Shown here: positions 1-13,345 of the stretch, piece by piece
Layout: the number at the start of each line of letters is the position of its first letter
Position numbering within the stretch: position 1 is the stretch's first letter
From: Prostheceraeus crozeri
Taxonomy: Eukaryota; Platyhelminthes; Polycladida; Euryleptidae
Assembly: GCA_907163375.1 (NCBI GenBank)
Contig: CAJQUW010011508.1
Coordinates: 622,958-686,957 of the forward strand
Length of the DNA: 64,000 bases
Reading direction: 5' to 3'
Notes under the pieces: model-generated
What the model saw: only the letters and a program-made list of their open reading frames with translations
Told to the model about the DNA's origin: nothing
Database searches by the model: none
Made by a program: the position numbers and the translations under genes

Positions 1-1160
1 ACCATCTTCAACCCAATTAATTGATTGGATCAGTTACCAATTATTCCAATTCATTGCAATTATTCACAAGACAAAAGGGATGTTTTGAGAGATTATTATT
101 ATTATAAGCTATACAGTGTAATATGTAGTCATACACAGTCGATAATGTAATATTCTGTATTCCTACTCGCATTTAAAACGGAAAAAGTTTGGTTATCATA
201 GCCTAATGCGAAACTTGGTCTAAATAATCTATGACTTTCATTTAAACTTTAATGTAAAAGTCTCCAGCTGAACATACATGCTTCATATATTCTAATAATC
301 TTATATAAATTCAAATTATGGTAGACCTAGTGAAGCACATGCTATCGTGATGGTCAAAGTGGTAGTGTTTCAGTGTTTGAGCTGGAAAATATTGCTCTCG
401 TAGAACAGAGAAGAATATATGTAATTATAGTATATTAATTATAAGTTATTGTTTAGTTTTGTTATCATTGTATTTACATGGTTTGTTTTGTAAATTGGTT
501 CAACAAACATAGTGATGCAGAAAATGCATGCATATGACACATGTAAATTCTCTTTCTGTAAGTGTTTTTATGCCCCTTCGTAGATCTATGTGCTATAGAA
601 ATGCCTTTCTAAGTATTTATCAATCAAGTGTCAATCATGTAATCATTTTGTGGACAGATCTTCCTAGATTTGGTAATGATAAAAATAATTCCAATTAATT
701 GCAATTGCAACAGTTTCAGAATCATAACAAGCACTCGACAGACTCACACACACAACACTGGCGCAACTCTGCACCAACCAATCGCTCTTCTTAAATGAAT
801 ATCTACTCATTGTAAACTTTCCTGTCCATTCTTCTCTCCCTTGCCCCCTCTGTAAATCGCAACCGGACAGCGCAAAACCTCTCTTTTCTTTCTCACACAT
901 TCACACGACGCTTTCACCTTGAGCCCTGTGGTTTGCGGTGCTAATCCACCAATGGGAGCGGGCGATTGCTCCGCCAAACACCTGAAGGCCCCTGGACACC
1001 TTCAGAACAACAGAGAGGAGTGGGTTGACACAACAACCACCATGAACTGTTTAGGCGCATTTTCATGCTCGTTGCCAATCGTCAGAGGCAACTGTCCACA
1101 GTTGAGTTTATCGATATGCATCATTCTTCATCTCAGCAGTGTTTGATGTTGAACAGTAGC
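1..1160. other. Non-coding stretch, nothing recognised
   Basis: AT-rich sequence with only short open frames on both strands, none resembling a known family. Positions about 840-1100 are more GC-rich than the rest, but I could not assign them to an exon or a repeat. Confidence 0.5.
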
Positions 1161-1164
1161 AACA

Positions 1165-1400
1165 TTGCATTGCGAGAAACTTCCCATCTCTCCCCAACCT
1201 CTCGAACAAATATTATCTATGCTTACAAGAACTTCTTCAAGTCCTTCACATTCGGTTCTACTACTGATTGCATTTAAATTCACTTTGATTCGAAAAATAA
1301 ACTGGAATCGATTGTGAAATACTTGAACATTTTTTGTATGTATAGATATTACTTTGCTTGAGAGATTGGGGAGAGATGGGAAGTTTCCAGCTGTATATTG
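1165..1400. repeat. Imperfect inverted repeat (foldback)
   Basis: A left arm at about 1165-1262 pairs with a right arm at about 1295-1400. The best part is a run beginning GAAACTTCCCATCTCTCCCC at 1177, mirrored by GGGGAGAGATGGGAAGTTTC at 1369-1388; outside it the pairing is looser, with several mismatches. The arms are separated by a short loop. It could be an old MITE or a hairpin-forming transcript; short open frames on both strands are by-products of the symmetry. Confidence 0.6.
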
Positions 1401-4400
1401 TTGGTGGAAAGTATCTTTCAGTGAAAATATAGTTGATAAAATCGACATCAAAATTTAAGTCACGATTTAATTTCTTTCCCACAATTATTAAATCAAATTT
1501 TACATTCACCATTTACAAGCATCTTTTGAATGAACTGATTCGCCCATGAGCATGGCTATGACGCTATTCACCGAAATAATTTGAGAAGATAATATTACCA
1601 AATATTTCCATCACTTGTGTTATCTGCAATGTTCAATCTTGGCCTATTCTTAGAATTCTTTCTTATGTATACATTACAGCGTGACCATCTACTTGATATG
1701 TTGTTATTGATATACCTTAAGCAGCAGGGTTTATTCATGAGTCTCTCAAATATGATTGCACACATTCTGCATTTCCAGGATACTCGGAATGATCCTCGTG
1801 TGAGTGTTTTGTTAGATGCAAGTAGTAAAGTCTTCAAAATATTCGATATTGATGAACGAAGAATTTTCTCCGTGTATGTCGACTCTTGACTTTACGTGAT
1901 TAATGCCAAATTATGATTGTGGTATTTATTGGTAGCTGGTGATCCAAAGTGCTTGCTGTGTACTTGCTGTACTTTTTATATCAAGGATTTTGTTGTAACT
2001 GAAAGGCATCGTTCTTACGAGATATCAAGATCAAGAGCACAACGAGATATTTAAGAGTTAATGACCATGGAAACATTACAACTCAGAAGTTTTATTGCAT
2101 AAATGTATCATACAAATTTCTAGAAAAACTCGATAAATTAAGTGAAAATTTCAAGCCATCAAGTTGTCACGTGCTCGCATGACCTAAGTAACAAGTGGAG
2201 ATCCCATGTAGCCTTGGAAAGTACTATGTTAAAATTCTTTTCTTTAGTGATTTTCTGCTCTGACTTTTGAACCTAATGTGCTAGTAAATGCTAGGAATTC
2301 GCGAATTATGGCGTTCATGAAATAGTACCTACTCTTCATAACAATAAATCATGAAGCCTGAGGAGAAATCTAAAAATGCAATTTGAGAAGACAACTCTTG
2401 AAGCCTGAGAAGAATAGAAAGCTGCAACTCGAGAAAATAACTCAATTTATTTTAATTCCAAAATTTGATTTCTGTTTATTTAAATTCTTGTTTAATGTGA
2501 CTTCGGCTATTTTTTCCGAAGATAACGCACATAGATCAAATTCGTAGATTTTAATCAAAGAAATATGCATGCCACATAACTCCTATAAACGTTCTTCACT
2601 AATTGGCGTTTTATTAAGTGTCCAATGCAATCTTTGCATTTACTCCACCGATTGACTTAACAGATCTGGGATATAGCGAATTTAGCGATGTGTCTGTAAA
2701 CTGCCGATGCAGTTGATGCAACTTTTCTGATATGGCTTCTTGTTGCGAGAGTTTCTAATCTTTCTGTGGCATGCTTAAAATCAGCTTCCTGATAAAGGAA
2801 TTTCTGTCGGTGTGGCTGTAACAGAATTCCATACTATAATGCTTCCCACCATACTCGAAGATCTTAGTATTTCTGAATTTATTTAGGCTCTATGTACTTT
2901 TATTTCTTTATTTCGGATTTAACGAATTTTGGCTGCGATGAGCTGTTTTGCAAGGGCTCTTGAAATTCATTATGACCGAAATCAACTGTAGTAAAGTTCT
3001 GGCATAATTATCTGACTTGAATATTATGATTTAGACATGCGAATATGCTATGTAGCTTGAATCATAAGAGCAAGTCATAAGGACCAACTCCTTCTTTCCG
3101 GACGAATTCTCTGGAAAATGGTCTTCGAATCTCATTGAGAAGTTCGAAGTGATATGATGCAGCTCCTAGTGACGCTATTTGTATAAAATTAATGATTGGT
3201 TCCTACTGATGTCATCTGAAGGATATTTTTCAATTATATAGAGTATGTTGTAATCATTCTTGATACAGCTAAATAATAATCCAACATGCGTCATGCGTTC
3301 GACCGCTGTGACCATTCAATAAGGTGCTCTGTGCATTTTCTCAATATTGCAATGATAATCGGAAAAAATCTATTTAATGATTCTCTCCTCACTTTCAATG
3401 TTGCTAATTCTTCTACGCAAATTCGACCTTCAATAACAATGCTGCTGTACTTAGTGCTACAAACATGTTCAAAACATTTACAGCGCACATTTCCTGTATA
3501 TTTGTACACACAGCAGATCTTTAAAAAAATTCGCCCTGAAACGCTAATCGCCGGTGCAGTATGTATTCTCAATTGTATTATATCTAACTGGAGATTGTAT
3601 GAATGTTTCTAAAATTGCTCGCTATCTTTCACTTTCAGATAGATCGATTGCCTGAGGTATACATACGTGTATTTATTCGATTCGTTTTTACTCCACGTTG
3701 CAGCAATGGTTATTATGCTAATTAACTTGAGTTTGGGAAACTGTCAGAATGTAGACGTGAATGATGTCATTATGTTCCAGATATCATTGATAGCATGAAT
3801 AGAAATGTTTCCGTCCAGTTGCCACTGGATAGTGTATTGTATTTGAACACAGATCCATGAGATGTGAGACATTGAGTCACGTGGCTTTTATGTTTCAATA
3901 TACATGTATAATAGCATAAATATTTACAGTGGTCAATATGACGCAATTGTTGAGTCCCCACCGAGAGAAAGTGACTGATTCTCGACAGGAAGAGCATTTG
4001 GACTAAACGTAGCACACCAATGCATGCATGTTGTTACAAATGCAACTTAGATATAAATAACTGATGAAATGTAAATTCATGGCAGTAATAGAATTCATTA
4101 TTTTGTTGTACCTTCAAATATTAAATTAAATCAAGGCATTTTCTAAAAATGTGCGAGACACTTCTACATAAACGACTTGAGCAAGTGAATTTCACTGTGC
4201 ATTCCAGCTCTTTTCAACCATATACTGTAGAATATTATACTTGGAATAATAGCAGAGAACTGCGGTGTTTCTCAAAAAAATATCAAAGTTAAAATGAAAT
4301 TAAAACATTTTTCGGAAAGAACCATTTGAGATGTAAAATGATTGACTAATATCGTCAATGTTTGCGAAGTGTGCTTACTCTCATTGAAATGTAAATGTAT

Positions 4401-5194
4401 TTTCATCGACGTTATGTGTCATGTTACACAGCGTCGAGAGGATGTGATATGGACACCGTTTTCGGAATGCCATTGCATTTGTCACCTTCGACGAGATGTA
4501 TGAAAACAAATTTTGTTTTAATGAGCTAATGATGCCATAAAATATTTCAGTGAAGCGAAGCGACGTTTGCTTCAGACGACTACTTACGCATTCATTTGCT
4601 GAATCAAAGATATATCAAAATTAAAATGTCAATTTTGACAGTTTTCTATCATTTACAGATAATGTAATTTTGTAACACTTATGTTGAACGAGATAAAGGG
4701 TCAAAAAAATTAATTAAAAAAAATACATTTAAGGTGGAAGATGACCCCATCAGCAAGTGATGTCACGGCACAGGAAAACAGCAAATTTTTAAACGCTTTC
4801 AGTGTGCACAGCGTATCATCTTCAGAGAAAGTGAAATTGTCTGACTTGCACATCGAGTTACAAATCAAGTGCATGTGTAAATTTTCGCTACAGGAGGAAG
4901 CAAGCAGCCAAGTTTTTCTTCTCGACATCCTCATTTGTCGGTCAGCCACTGAGCTGTCGTTCATTGTGTATCGCAAGGACACACATCCAAACTCTATTTA
5001 GACAGAACACATTTTCATCCACGTTAGGCATTTATTTCGGTGGTAAGGTCTCTAACACTGAGAGCAAAGCGTGTTTACTCATCCGACTAACTGCTTTCTG
5101 ATAGAGAGCACATGCGGATATCACTAAATCTCAATGGATGCACTGATAAAACACAGTTTTCTGCGTCCGTGTAACTGTATACATTCCCTATATA
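1401..5194. other. Non-coding stretch, nothing recognised
   Basis: No open frame here resembles a known protein. The longest, 3286-3612 and 4741-5001 on the plus strand, are mirrored by equally long frames on the minus strand, so length alone is not evidence of coding. No repeat structure was seen. Confidence 0.45.
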
Positions 5195-5196
5195 TA

Positions 5197-6046
5197 CAGT
5201 GAACTCTCGTTTTAAGAATCACTCGTTATAAGAATGAACTCGTTATTAGAATCAAATCCATTTTCCCGAAACATTTCTATACAGCGCTGTAAGTTTTCCG
5301 CTCGTTATAGGAATAATTATCATGTCACTTTCGTCATAAGAATCAATGGATAAATAGTCATAAATAGTCATTCAACAATTTCGCATGAAATACTATGTAT
5401 TTTGCACTCGTTACAAGAATAAATAATGACACTTTCGTTATAAGAATCAGTGAATGACACTTGAACTGTTATTGGCCGAAATACTCACCAATGGCGCAAT
5501 CCTACTTTTTATTGATTATATTTGCCAATGGATGTCAGATAAAAGCGTCATGATATCACGATTAACCTTGAGATGAAATCCACTGAAATCCTCGCCAATT
5601 GCGTTATTTTACTATACCCTTCGATTAGAATTGACAATGTGCGTCATCAGAACTCATGACACTAGGTGGAGATGACCGCATCTCATCCCGACCCTTGGGA
5701 AGATGGAAGAAGAAATTCTAAAACGAACCAATGAGAGCCTTCACCCAAGCAAGATATCAGACTTTTTTAGACGAAGTTGAAGGTGAACTGAAAAAGAATG
5801 TTTCTTTTGTCCTCTTGTTTTCTTTAAGTATGTAAGTGTAATTAGGGTAATAGGAACCACAAAGAAACATCCTATTTAATAGTTACGTAAGGATTTATCT
5901 ATACTGATTACTAATATAGATGTATATCATCATTTCTACAAATAAAAAGCATGAGTGCTCATAAAAAAAACTCGTTATAAGAATAATCTCGTTACAAGAA
6001 TCAAAACATAATTTCCCGATGTGATTCTCATATCGAGAGTCCACTG
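5197..6046. mobile_element. Tigger/pogo-type MITE, full copy
   Basis: An 850-bp element starts CAGTGAACTCTCG just after TA (5195-5196) and ends CGAGAGTCCACTG just before TA (6047-6048). Terminal inverted repeats of the CAGTGGA-CTC-TCG kind with a TA target duplication are typical of pogo/Tigger transposons. Near each end it repeats CTCGTTATAAGAAT with variants (5222, 5302, 5971 and others), which look like subterminal transposase-binding repeats. No transposase frame is present, so it would need one supplied in trans. Confidence 0.7.
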
Positions 6047-6048
6047 TA

Positions 6049-6752
6049 AATAGTTATTCAACAAATTAGTATAAAATACTTTGTATATTGCACTCGCTAT
6101 AAGAATAAATAATGACACTTTCGTTATAAGAATCAGTGAATGGCACTTAAACTGTCATTGGCCGAAATACTCACCAATGGCGTAATCCTACTTTTTATTG
6201 ATTATATTTGCCAATGGACGTCAGATAAAAGCGTCATGATATCACGATTAACCTTGAGAGGATAAAATACACTGACATCCTCACCAATTGCATTATTTTA
6301 CTATACACTTCGATTAGAATTGACAATGTGTGTCATCAGAACACATCATCAGGAATCATGACACGAGGTGGAGATGACTGTATCCCATCCCGGCTCTTAG
6401 GAAGATAGAAGAAGAAATCCTAAAACGAACCATTGAGAGCCTTCACCAAAGCAAGATATCCGAGTTTTTCAGACGAAGGTGAACTGAAAAAGAATGTTTC
6501 TATTGTCTTCTTGTTTTCTTTAAGTGCATGTAAGTCTAATTAGGGTAATAGAAACCACAAAGAAACATCTTATTTAATAGTTACGCAAGCATTTATTTAT
6601 AAGCCTACTGATTACTGATAAGGATGTAAATGTCATCATTACTACAAAGAAAAGGCCTAAGTGCTCAAAAAATAAAAACTCGTTATAAGAATAATCTCGT
6701 TATAAGAATCAAAACATAATTTCCCGATGTGATTTTTATATCGAGTCCACTG
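6049..6752. mobile_element. Second, 5'-truncated copy of the same MITE
   Basis: This segment closely repeats about 5350-6046 in the same orientation, ending GTCCACTG before TA at 6753-6754. It lacks the left terminal repeat and abuts the first copy directly, giving a one-and-a-half-copy tandem. The two copies differ at scattered positions and by small insertions or deletions, so the doubling is not recent. Confidence 0.7.
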
Positions 6753-7382
6753 TAACTGTAAACGGTCGAAGAAAATTGTTTTTTTTTTGGATGAATCCCG
6801 ACCGATGGCAACAAAATATCTAATTCAGTATGCACTGACATATCAGGATGACAAATCGCGTTTGGAATGAACCAGGCCCTTCTTCAGCAACTGACGACTC
6901 AGAACGGCGAAGAGTTTCTTTGCCGCATTTCGGTTAAGTGTCAGTGTCATATGCGCTATGACGACAAGGTGTCGTCATTTACCATATTGCCCTATATGTA
7001 ACCTTGAGTTATTCCGGTAGATTGAATTGTGTTATTAATTGCTTTTAGAGCTTGATTTTTAAAACCATACTATGGTTTAGCAATGTAAAACGGCAACAGT
7101 AGAAAATCAAACGTGTTGAAGACAATCACACAGAATTCTGCTGCTGTTATGACGAAGAGTCTGTAAGTGACTTTTGTTTGTCTTTTGCTTGATTATCTGC
7201 AATGCAACTCAGCGGCGACAGTGTGATATCGCACGCACATAGTCGTAAGGCTGAGATTAGGGAAGTGCTAGCTTATTGATTACTGATTGTCGGATCATGG
7301 CGACGCGAATACTGAAGACTGCGCGTGGTGTATTTCGTTGTATACTATAGCTTGTGATAACTCATTTTCATTGATATTTTCA

Positions 7383-9088
7383 ATGGCTGCGGTCTTATTG
7401 AGTACAAGGCGTTCAACTCGACGAGTGGAACCAGTTCATCGATATGGGTTTGATATAGTGATGATAGTTCGGACAATGAAAACACGGCCTTCGATCCTCC
7501 CCTTTTAGCAGATGAATCGTCTTCTGATGCTGAGTCTGACAGTCAAGACGAAGTGTCTGAAGAAGAAGGATGGACAATTATTGATCCAACAGAAGGAAGG
7601 GATGTAATAAACTTTTTATTTTTTGGAGAATGTGGTTGGACGGATACGGAGATGGACAGTACCGAGTTTTCTACAAAGGATTATATAAGTCATTTTCTCC
7701 CAGACACTTTGTTTGAAACACCGGCTAAATGGGTAAATGATCGTGTGCATATTGAAAATGTTCGAATGATGGAGGAAGATTACGAAGAAATACACTGGAA
7801 GAATGTATCTATTTCTGAAATGAAGACGTTTGTTGGTCTTACGCTACTTATGGGAATCGTAAAAAAGCCTTCCATAAGATCATATTGGCAAACTGAAGAA
7901 ATGATGAGAACTCCTTTCTTTTTGCAACCAGGAAGCTTGAGTCGTGACAGATATATCGCTATTCTCAAATTCTTGAGATTTTCTGACCCATATACGGTGG
8001 ATCCTACCAAAAAAGAAAGCAGACTCAGTGATTTCTTCTTGATGGTGAATGATATTTGCTCTCAGTACAAACCAGATCAATCTATGAGTTTGGATGAAAG
8101 TCTTGTATTATTCAAGGGAAGACTCTCGATAAAACTGTTTATTCGGACAAAAAGATCCAGGTTTGGTGTGAAGCTATTCATTCTTACTGACAAAACAGGT
8201 TATATGATTTATGCTCAAGTATACGTTGGCAAAGATACCTGTTATGAAACTGGAGAGCCTTGTACTGAAATGCTTTCAAATAGTGAAAAAAAAGTTGTTC
8301 GATTGCTTTCAAAGGCTGGCGTGCTAGATAGGGGATATCTCTTGAATATAGACAATTGGTTTTCAAGTTACCGACTGATAGAATATCTTCTGTCGAGAAA
8401 TACGAGTGTTCGTGGGACGATAAGACCTCAAAGAGGAATTCCAAAAATTCTTACTCAAAGGAAATTGCAACCTGTGTCATCGGCATTTGCTAAAAAGGAC
8501 AGAACAATCGCGGTGAAATTTTGTGACAAAAAGGATGTCTACCTTATGTCTACGTGTGATAGTGCTTCTCTGGTTCGAAAGGAGAGGATTGGTAAGGGCA
8601 ATATTCGATCAGAAATACAGAAACCATCTATTGTTGAGAATTACAATCACGAAATGGGCGGGATAGATATTGTAGACCAAGTGATTCATCAACATAACTG
8701 CCCTCGAAAATCACATGCATGGTACAAAAAAATTGACCTCAATTGTGTTCTTCGGTTACTTTTCAATGCATGGACTGTATATAGAAAAGAGAATGATAAA
8801 CAGATGATCTTTCTAGACTTTCTGAAAGATGCGATGCGACTTATGACTGATTTACAATCCACGCCGAAGGGACCAAGAAAAAGGAGAAGGCCAGCAGAAG
8901 ACCAACGCACGAATACACATGTTCAAGAAAGGATACCCTCTACAGATAGTAAGAGAAATCCAATGAAGCGCTGTCGTGTTTGCTTTAGTGGCGGAATAAG
9001 ACGTGAATCAAGATACTGCTGCAGCTCGTGTCCAGAAAAGCCTGGCCTTTGCTTGGGTGAGTGCTTTACCAAGTTCAATCATAACTAA
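7383..9088 (+). CDS. piggyBac transposase, one apparent N-terminal frameshift
   Basis: Cut-and-paste DDD transposase. The main frame is open from 7454 to the stop at 9088. Numbering from the GTG at 7553, the three catalytic aspartates are visible: D181 in SLDESLVLFKGR, D267 in NIDNWFSSYRL and D372 in MGGIDIVDQ. A cysteine-rich C-terminal finger (RCRVC...CCSSCP...CLGEC, about residues 470-505) matches the family's DNA-binding tail. The GTG is unlikely to be the true start: the frame continues upstream through an acidic stretch (SDDSSDNENTAF, SSSDAESDSQDE) usual in piggyBac N-termini but has no ATG before a TGA at 7451. The preceding frame has an ATG at 7383 and a basic peptide (STRRSTRRVEPVHRYGFD), so one frameshift near 7450, or an upstream exon, is likely. 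Everything catalytic is intact. Confidence 0.9.
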
Positions 9089-9334
9089 TCCCAACATGAG
9101 GGAAGTCACGAATACACTGTGTGTATATGGTGGAGAATATAGAGTATTTTTGAATAATTACAATTGTTTTTGTGAAGTCAGAGTAATATTTGACATATTA
9201 ATCATCACAATTTGTGTTATTTAGTGTCATAACAGCAATTTTTAAGCGAATACACACTAATTAAAAAATCATGAAATTTCGGATTTTTACAAGCACATAG
9301 GGGGAGTCAGGGATGAGAAACAGGATCGAAAGGG
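7383..9334 (+). mobile_element. piggyBac transposon (left end not found)
   Basis: The right end reads GGATCGAAAGGG followed by TTAA at 9335-9338. piggyBac elements insert at TTAA and usually begin CCC at their tips, so this is a good candidate terminus. I could not find a matching TTAACCCTTTCGATC to the left, up to the MITE at 6752. The left tip is therefore lost, diverged or unrecognised, and the start given is only that of the transposase region. Confidence 0.6.
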
Positions 9335-9338
9335 TTAA

Positions 9339-12300
9339 AAAAAGTTTGGCTAATCCTTTGGTATGGTCTCAGGATTCCATGCAGGAATTGTGGAAAGTTG
9401 GAGTTACGTAGGTGAAGTATCATGTTCTCAGAAGGAGATGAAGAAAGAACATGAAACAGCAACATCTCAATGTGGATCGAGTAAAAATGGCGAGCATCTG
9501 TTCCATCGACAAGGGATCGGTTTGACGAAGGAAGGTCATCAAGGAGGCAAGGTGGTTCAAGCATTTCGGTTTCAGAAACAAAACAATACATGACCTTGGA
9601 GAACTGTGGAACGATCGCATATAACTTTTTTTTGTTCTTTCACCCCAGGTTTTTTCGTAACTTCATAGATTTTTTCGGTTGTTCAACTTCTACTTATCAG
9701 GGGTTTATTGTAGTAGCGTTTTAAATGAATTATGCACCCTTAAATGGCATCTAATGCACCTTCCAATGTTGTATTATCAAGAGTAAGGGTCAACTTCTAT
9801 TATGCTATTTCCGTCCATGATGTTCACTTTCCGATTATTTCGTTTTTCATATTGTCGTCAGTATTATTATTATGAGTATATTTATTTAAATCATGACAAG
9901 CTTCTTAAAGCTGCTTGATTCTCAGACTCACTTCTCAATACCTGGGTCTGGACGCTGTTTAATGCTATGAAGGACAGGTGATATCATTCGTGTTTACAGA
10001 CTGGCAATCACTATAAAGCGCAAATTTATTTACTTCAATGCAAGGAAACAATCTCGTTTTGCTTGCGATAACTCTGGTGGTCACAGTTTGTTTTATAACT
10101 AATTGTATGATTGTGATGGTTGGCTTAAATATTACAATGAAATTGTAAAGAACCTTTGATGGCATCCTCAAGATCATGTGTTACCAAGGTGCTTAAAGCA
10201 CCAAAGAGAGCTTGCTTACTTTCATGGTGTTAGACGAAGCTGAAATTTTGCTCTGCATGCATAGTGAATTCCGCTGTAGGGGGAATGTGCGGCACATATT
10301 TAACCTACATCACAGATGAATGCAAATGTTGCATCCTCAATTGAAAAATGGGAACATGCCTGAATAGCCGCCATTTTATCCAAAAGAATCCGATATTGAA
10401 GTATTACCGCTACACTAACCTAGACGATCATATGTAACTTAGAGTGACATGTGACTAGTCTATTAAAAGCAGTACTTGATGAGTACCCGCCTAAGTTAAC
10501 TTAGTATACTAATTAATCATGACTATTTGGTCATGTATTTCATGGTTCTAGTTAATGAAGTATATTCGCTATCCTTATGTATGCCGTTAATCTAGCCACA
10601 ATGTAAATATTCCATTAACTGAAATATTCCATCTTGACTTGTGGATCAATGGGTCGCAAAGCTCAGCGACGTTTGAAACTGCGTATTTCAAATGTGCGAT
10701 TAATATTTTAGTGTGAAATTCTTTGTTTCACATTATGCGTATTTCAAACGTTGAAGCTGGTGTGTGTTGTGTTTTCATTAAAATATTTATTGCAAAACCT
10801 ACCGATGTAGATATCTCAGAGACCAGCGGCTGATACTGTTCCAATAGACTTGAGCATTAACTTGCTGCATGCAACAATCCATTTTCTGTTAGGATGCGCT
10901 TTATTCATATTTAATCCTAGAATAACCAAATTTGAAAATGCGTATGTTTTCAGCGTCTGCTTTATAAGCTCCTTAAGAAACGTACTTGACATAAATTCAA
11001 TTATTTCGTAAGTATGCATCGTCAGATTTCGTATATCCAACTAATAAGCTAAATATAATTATTGATTTGGTCGCATTTTGTATCTGTCATGTGAAAGGAA
11101 TGTAATTGTGCTTCTTTGACCTGAATGTATGATGGTATCTGATCACCTCCCGGCAACCGCTTTTGGTAGACAGAAATTATACATTTCCTCACACCTGATA
11201 AATATCATGAATACGTAGATTTTGGTTTCTTCGTATATTAAAAACAATAATTTGCGACCAGTCAATGGTTTCCTGTGTCTGTCTATAGAAACACGATGAT
11301 GAATATTCATTTTCCTGTTGCAGCAGTAAGCCTAAAGTAACTAAAACACTTTTCTTGCAGATAAACATCGGGGCTCTGTCAAATTATGTATTTTGTCATA
11401 TTATTCTTGTTAACAACATGAAGACACCGTTTGTTTGGGAATGCTTGATTTTATTGAATTTTCTATCACAGGTTCGCCCAAAACGTTAATTGTAGCCCAT
11501 AAAGTTCGTCATAACAAAGGAAACCGCAAAAGTGTAGACTTTTAAATGTCCTCATAGAGAGACAGTGGCCTTCTTACTCTCAATTGATGTGACGTCATCT
11601 CGCTAATAAGAATGTCATTTGCTACACAACACTGAGGAAATATGTTGATGCTCGCGGGTTTTTGTTTGAAGCAACAAGTGACCGGATGAACTTTATCCTG
11701 AACATGCTGACGATTTATGTTATCAACGGATCGAACTCAAAAGTAGAAGGCTTTAATACGCATGAGAGAGACAGTTCGTCAAAATTAACCATTCATTTTC
11801 GTCACACATATGTGTGCGGATATTTCTTTGAATTTTAGACACGGATGGATTTTGTGATGACATGAATTCTTCATAAGTCCAGCTTGGAATAAATAGTTTT
11901 GCATTCTAAATATGCTTAAATCATTTTTTTTGAATTTGCATTTGTGTTTCGACTCTTGAGGAAGCAGTTGTAAATGTAGGTTTCGTGCTCGTAAAGGCTG
12001 ATATATGTCAGCAGTTGCGCAATTTTAACTGACATGCAGATCTGCTTACTATTAGGGCAGTTTAGCCAATACCATAGCTTATCAAAAATGAGCGAAGCTT
12101 TCCATCTTCACGAATTCTGCCGTTTGCCAATAATGCTTGCAAAAGGAAATTGTCGACTCACAAATGCTATGAATAAATTAATGACTCAATTTCTTCCGCA
12201 TATTTTCGCAGGCAAAAAATCTACCTGATAACAGATGGCCGTGAAGTCAGTATTCTGATGTCAACATTATGTAATCTACTTTTGCCATTGATGAAATCTT

Positions 12301-12929
12301 TACAGAAAAATTGTCATAATCGAAGGAAAGTCCACTCAGAACATACGCTATCTTCTTTTCTAATTAATTTCCTTCGCATATAAAAGAATATCCTCTATGA
12401 TTAAATTGTACTAACTTGTAGAGAGTGAATTGACTTAGTATTTGAACTCATCTGTATTCTGACGTATGAAAGAATTGTTTTTGTATTTGATCTGTCAAAA
12501 ATGTGTTTGCTTCTAGCCTGTCTGGGTTGCTTGTTACGGTGCTACAAGCAAATGATTGCAGCATTTTATTTGTCCGGCATAGCCAGAGCGAGATTTTATC
12601 GGAACATGGCTGAAAAAGAGACTCACAGAATGATGTACACCCTATGGTAATCAGTATGACTGCCGAGTTCTACTCGATTCCTTGAACTTGTCAGACGTAA
12701 ATCAATGAAAATCACACGTAAATCGACGTCAAGTCAAAATGGTCTTGAAAAAGCTGTCCCAGAGAAAACCTCTTAATTTTAATATCAGAAATGTTCTAAG
12801 CATCATTAAAAAACCTATATTAGAATTACGAAAAGAGGGGTTTTTAGGGCTCATCATTTTACGGATTATTTTACATTTGACGCCTAAATTTAAATTATTT
12901 TCTGATTTATTTTCATAATTGAGACGGAA
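9339..12929. other. Non-coding stretch, nothing recognised
   Basis: AT-rich DNA with only short open frames. A small symmetrical patch at about 10670-10760 repeats GCGTATTTCAAA and its mirror. I saw no other repeat, RNA gene or coding signal. Confidence 0.4.
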
Positions 12930-13145
12930 ATGAAGACTGGAAAAGTGTCTTTGAGGGAACAGTACTCAGTAGAAGTGGACAAGATAGAAAACCTGACTTC
13001 CGTGATTCACAAAATTAGTATTTTCATTATTAATACTTTCAAGAAGGAAATAGCCGACTTCATGACAGAGAAGATGGACTATGTGCAAGTGGGAATCAAG
13101 GAGGATCTATCTTATATAATTTCTAAAACGAATAAACAGACCTAA
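12930..13145 (+). CDS. Short hypothetical ORF, helical
   Basis: A 71-residue frame from an ATG, lysine- and glutamate-rich with a heptad-like pattern of hydrophobic residues (for example VDKIENLTSVIHKISIFI). It resembles no family I know. It lies 200 bp before another short helical ORF on the same strand; together they might be remnants of one gene, but nothing proves it. Confidence 0.2.
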   Translation: MKTGKVSLREQYSVEVDKIENLTSVIHKISIFIINTFKKEIADFMTEKMDYVQVGIKEDLSYIISKTNKQT

Positions 13146-13345
13146 TCAATCAGAAGGAATTTACGAACCTATGATCTTAAGGCATTTGATTATCTGAAGG
13201 AAAGGTGTTGTGTTATGAATCACTTCGTAATTTTTCATTGACGTACGAGTATATTCATAAAGCCAGAACTAATGGAATTGAACAAAAAATTCCTAAGAAA
13301 CTAAAAAAAAGTAACTCAGATGACTGAGGTTCGGAATTTTTAAAA

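Noticed and set aside
4710-5001. Overlapping ORFs of 90 and 86 codons on opposite strands
   Set aside because: Both strands are equally open, neither shows a domain or start context, and no repeat copy is present.
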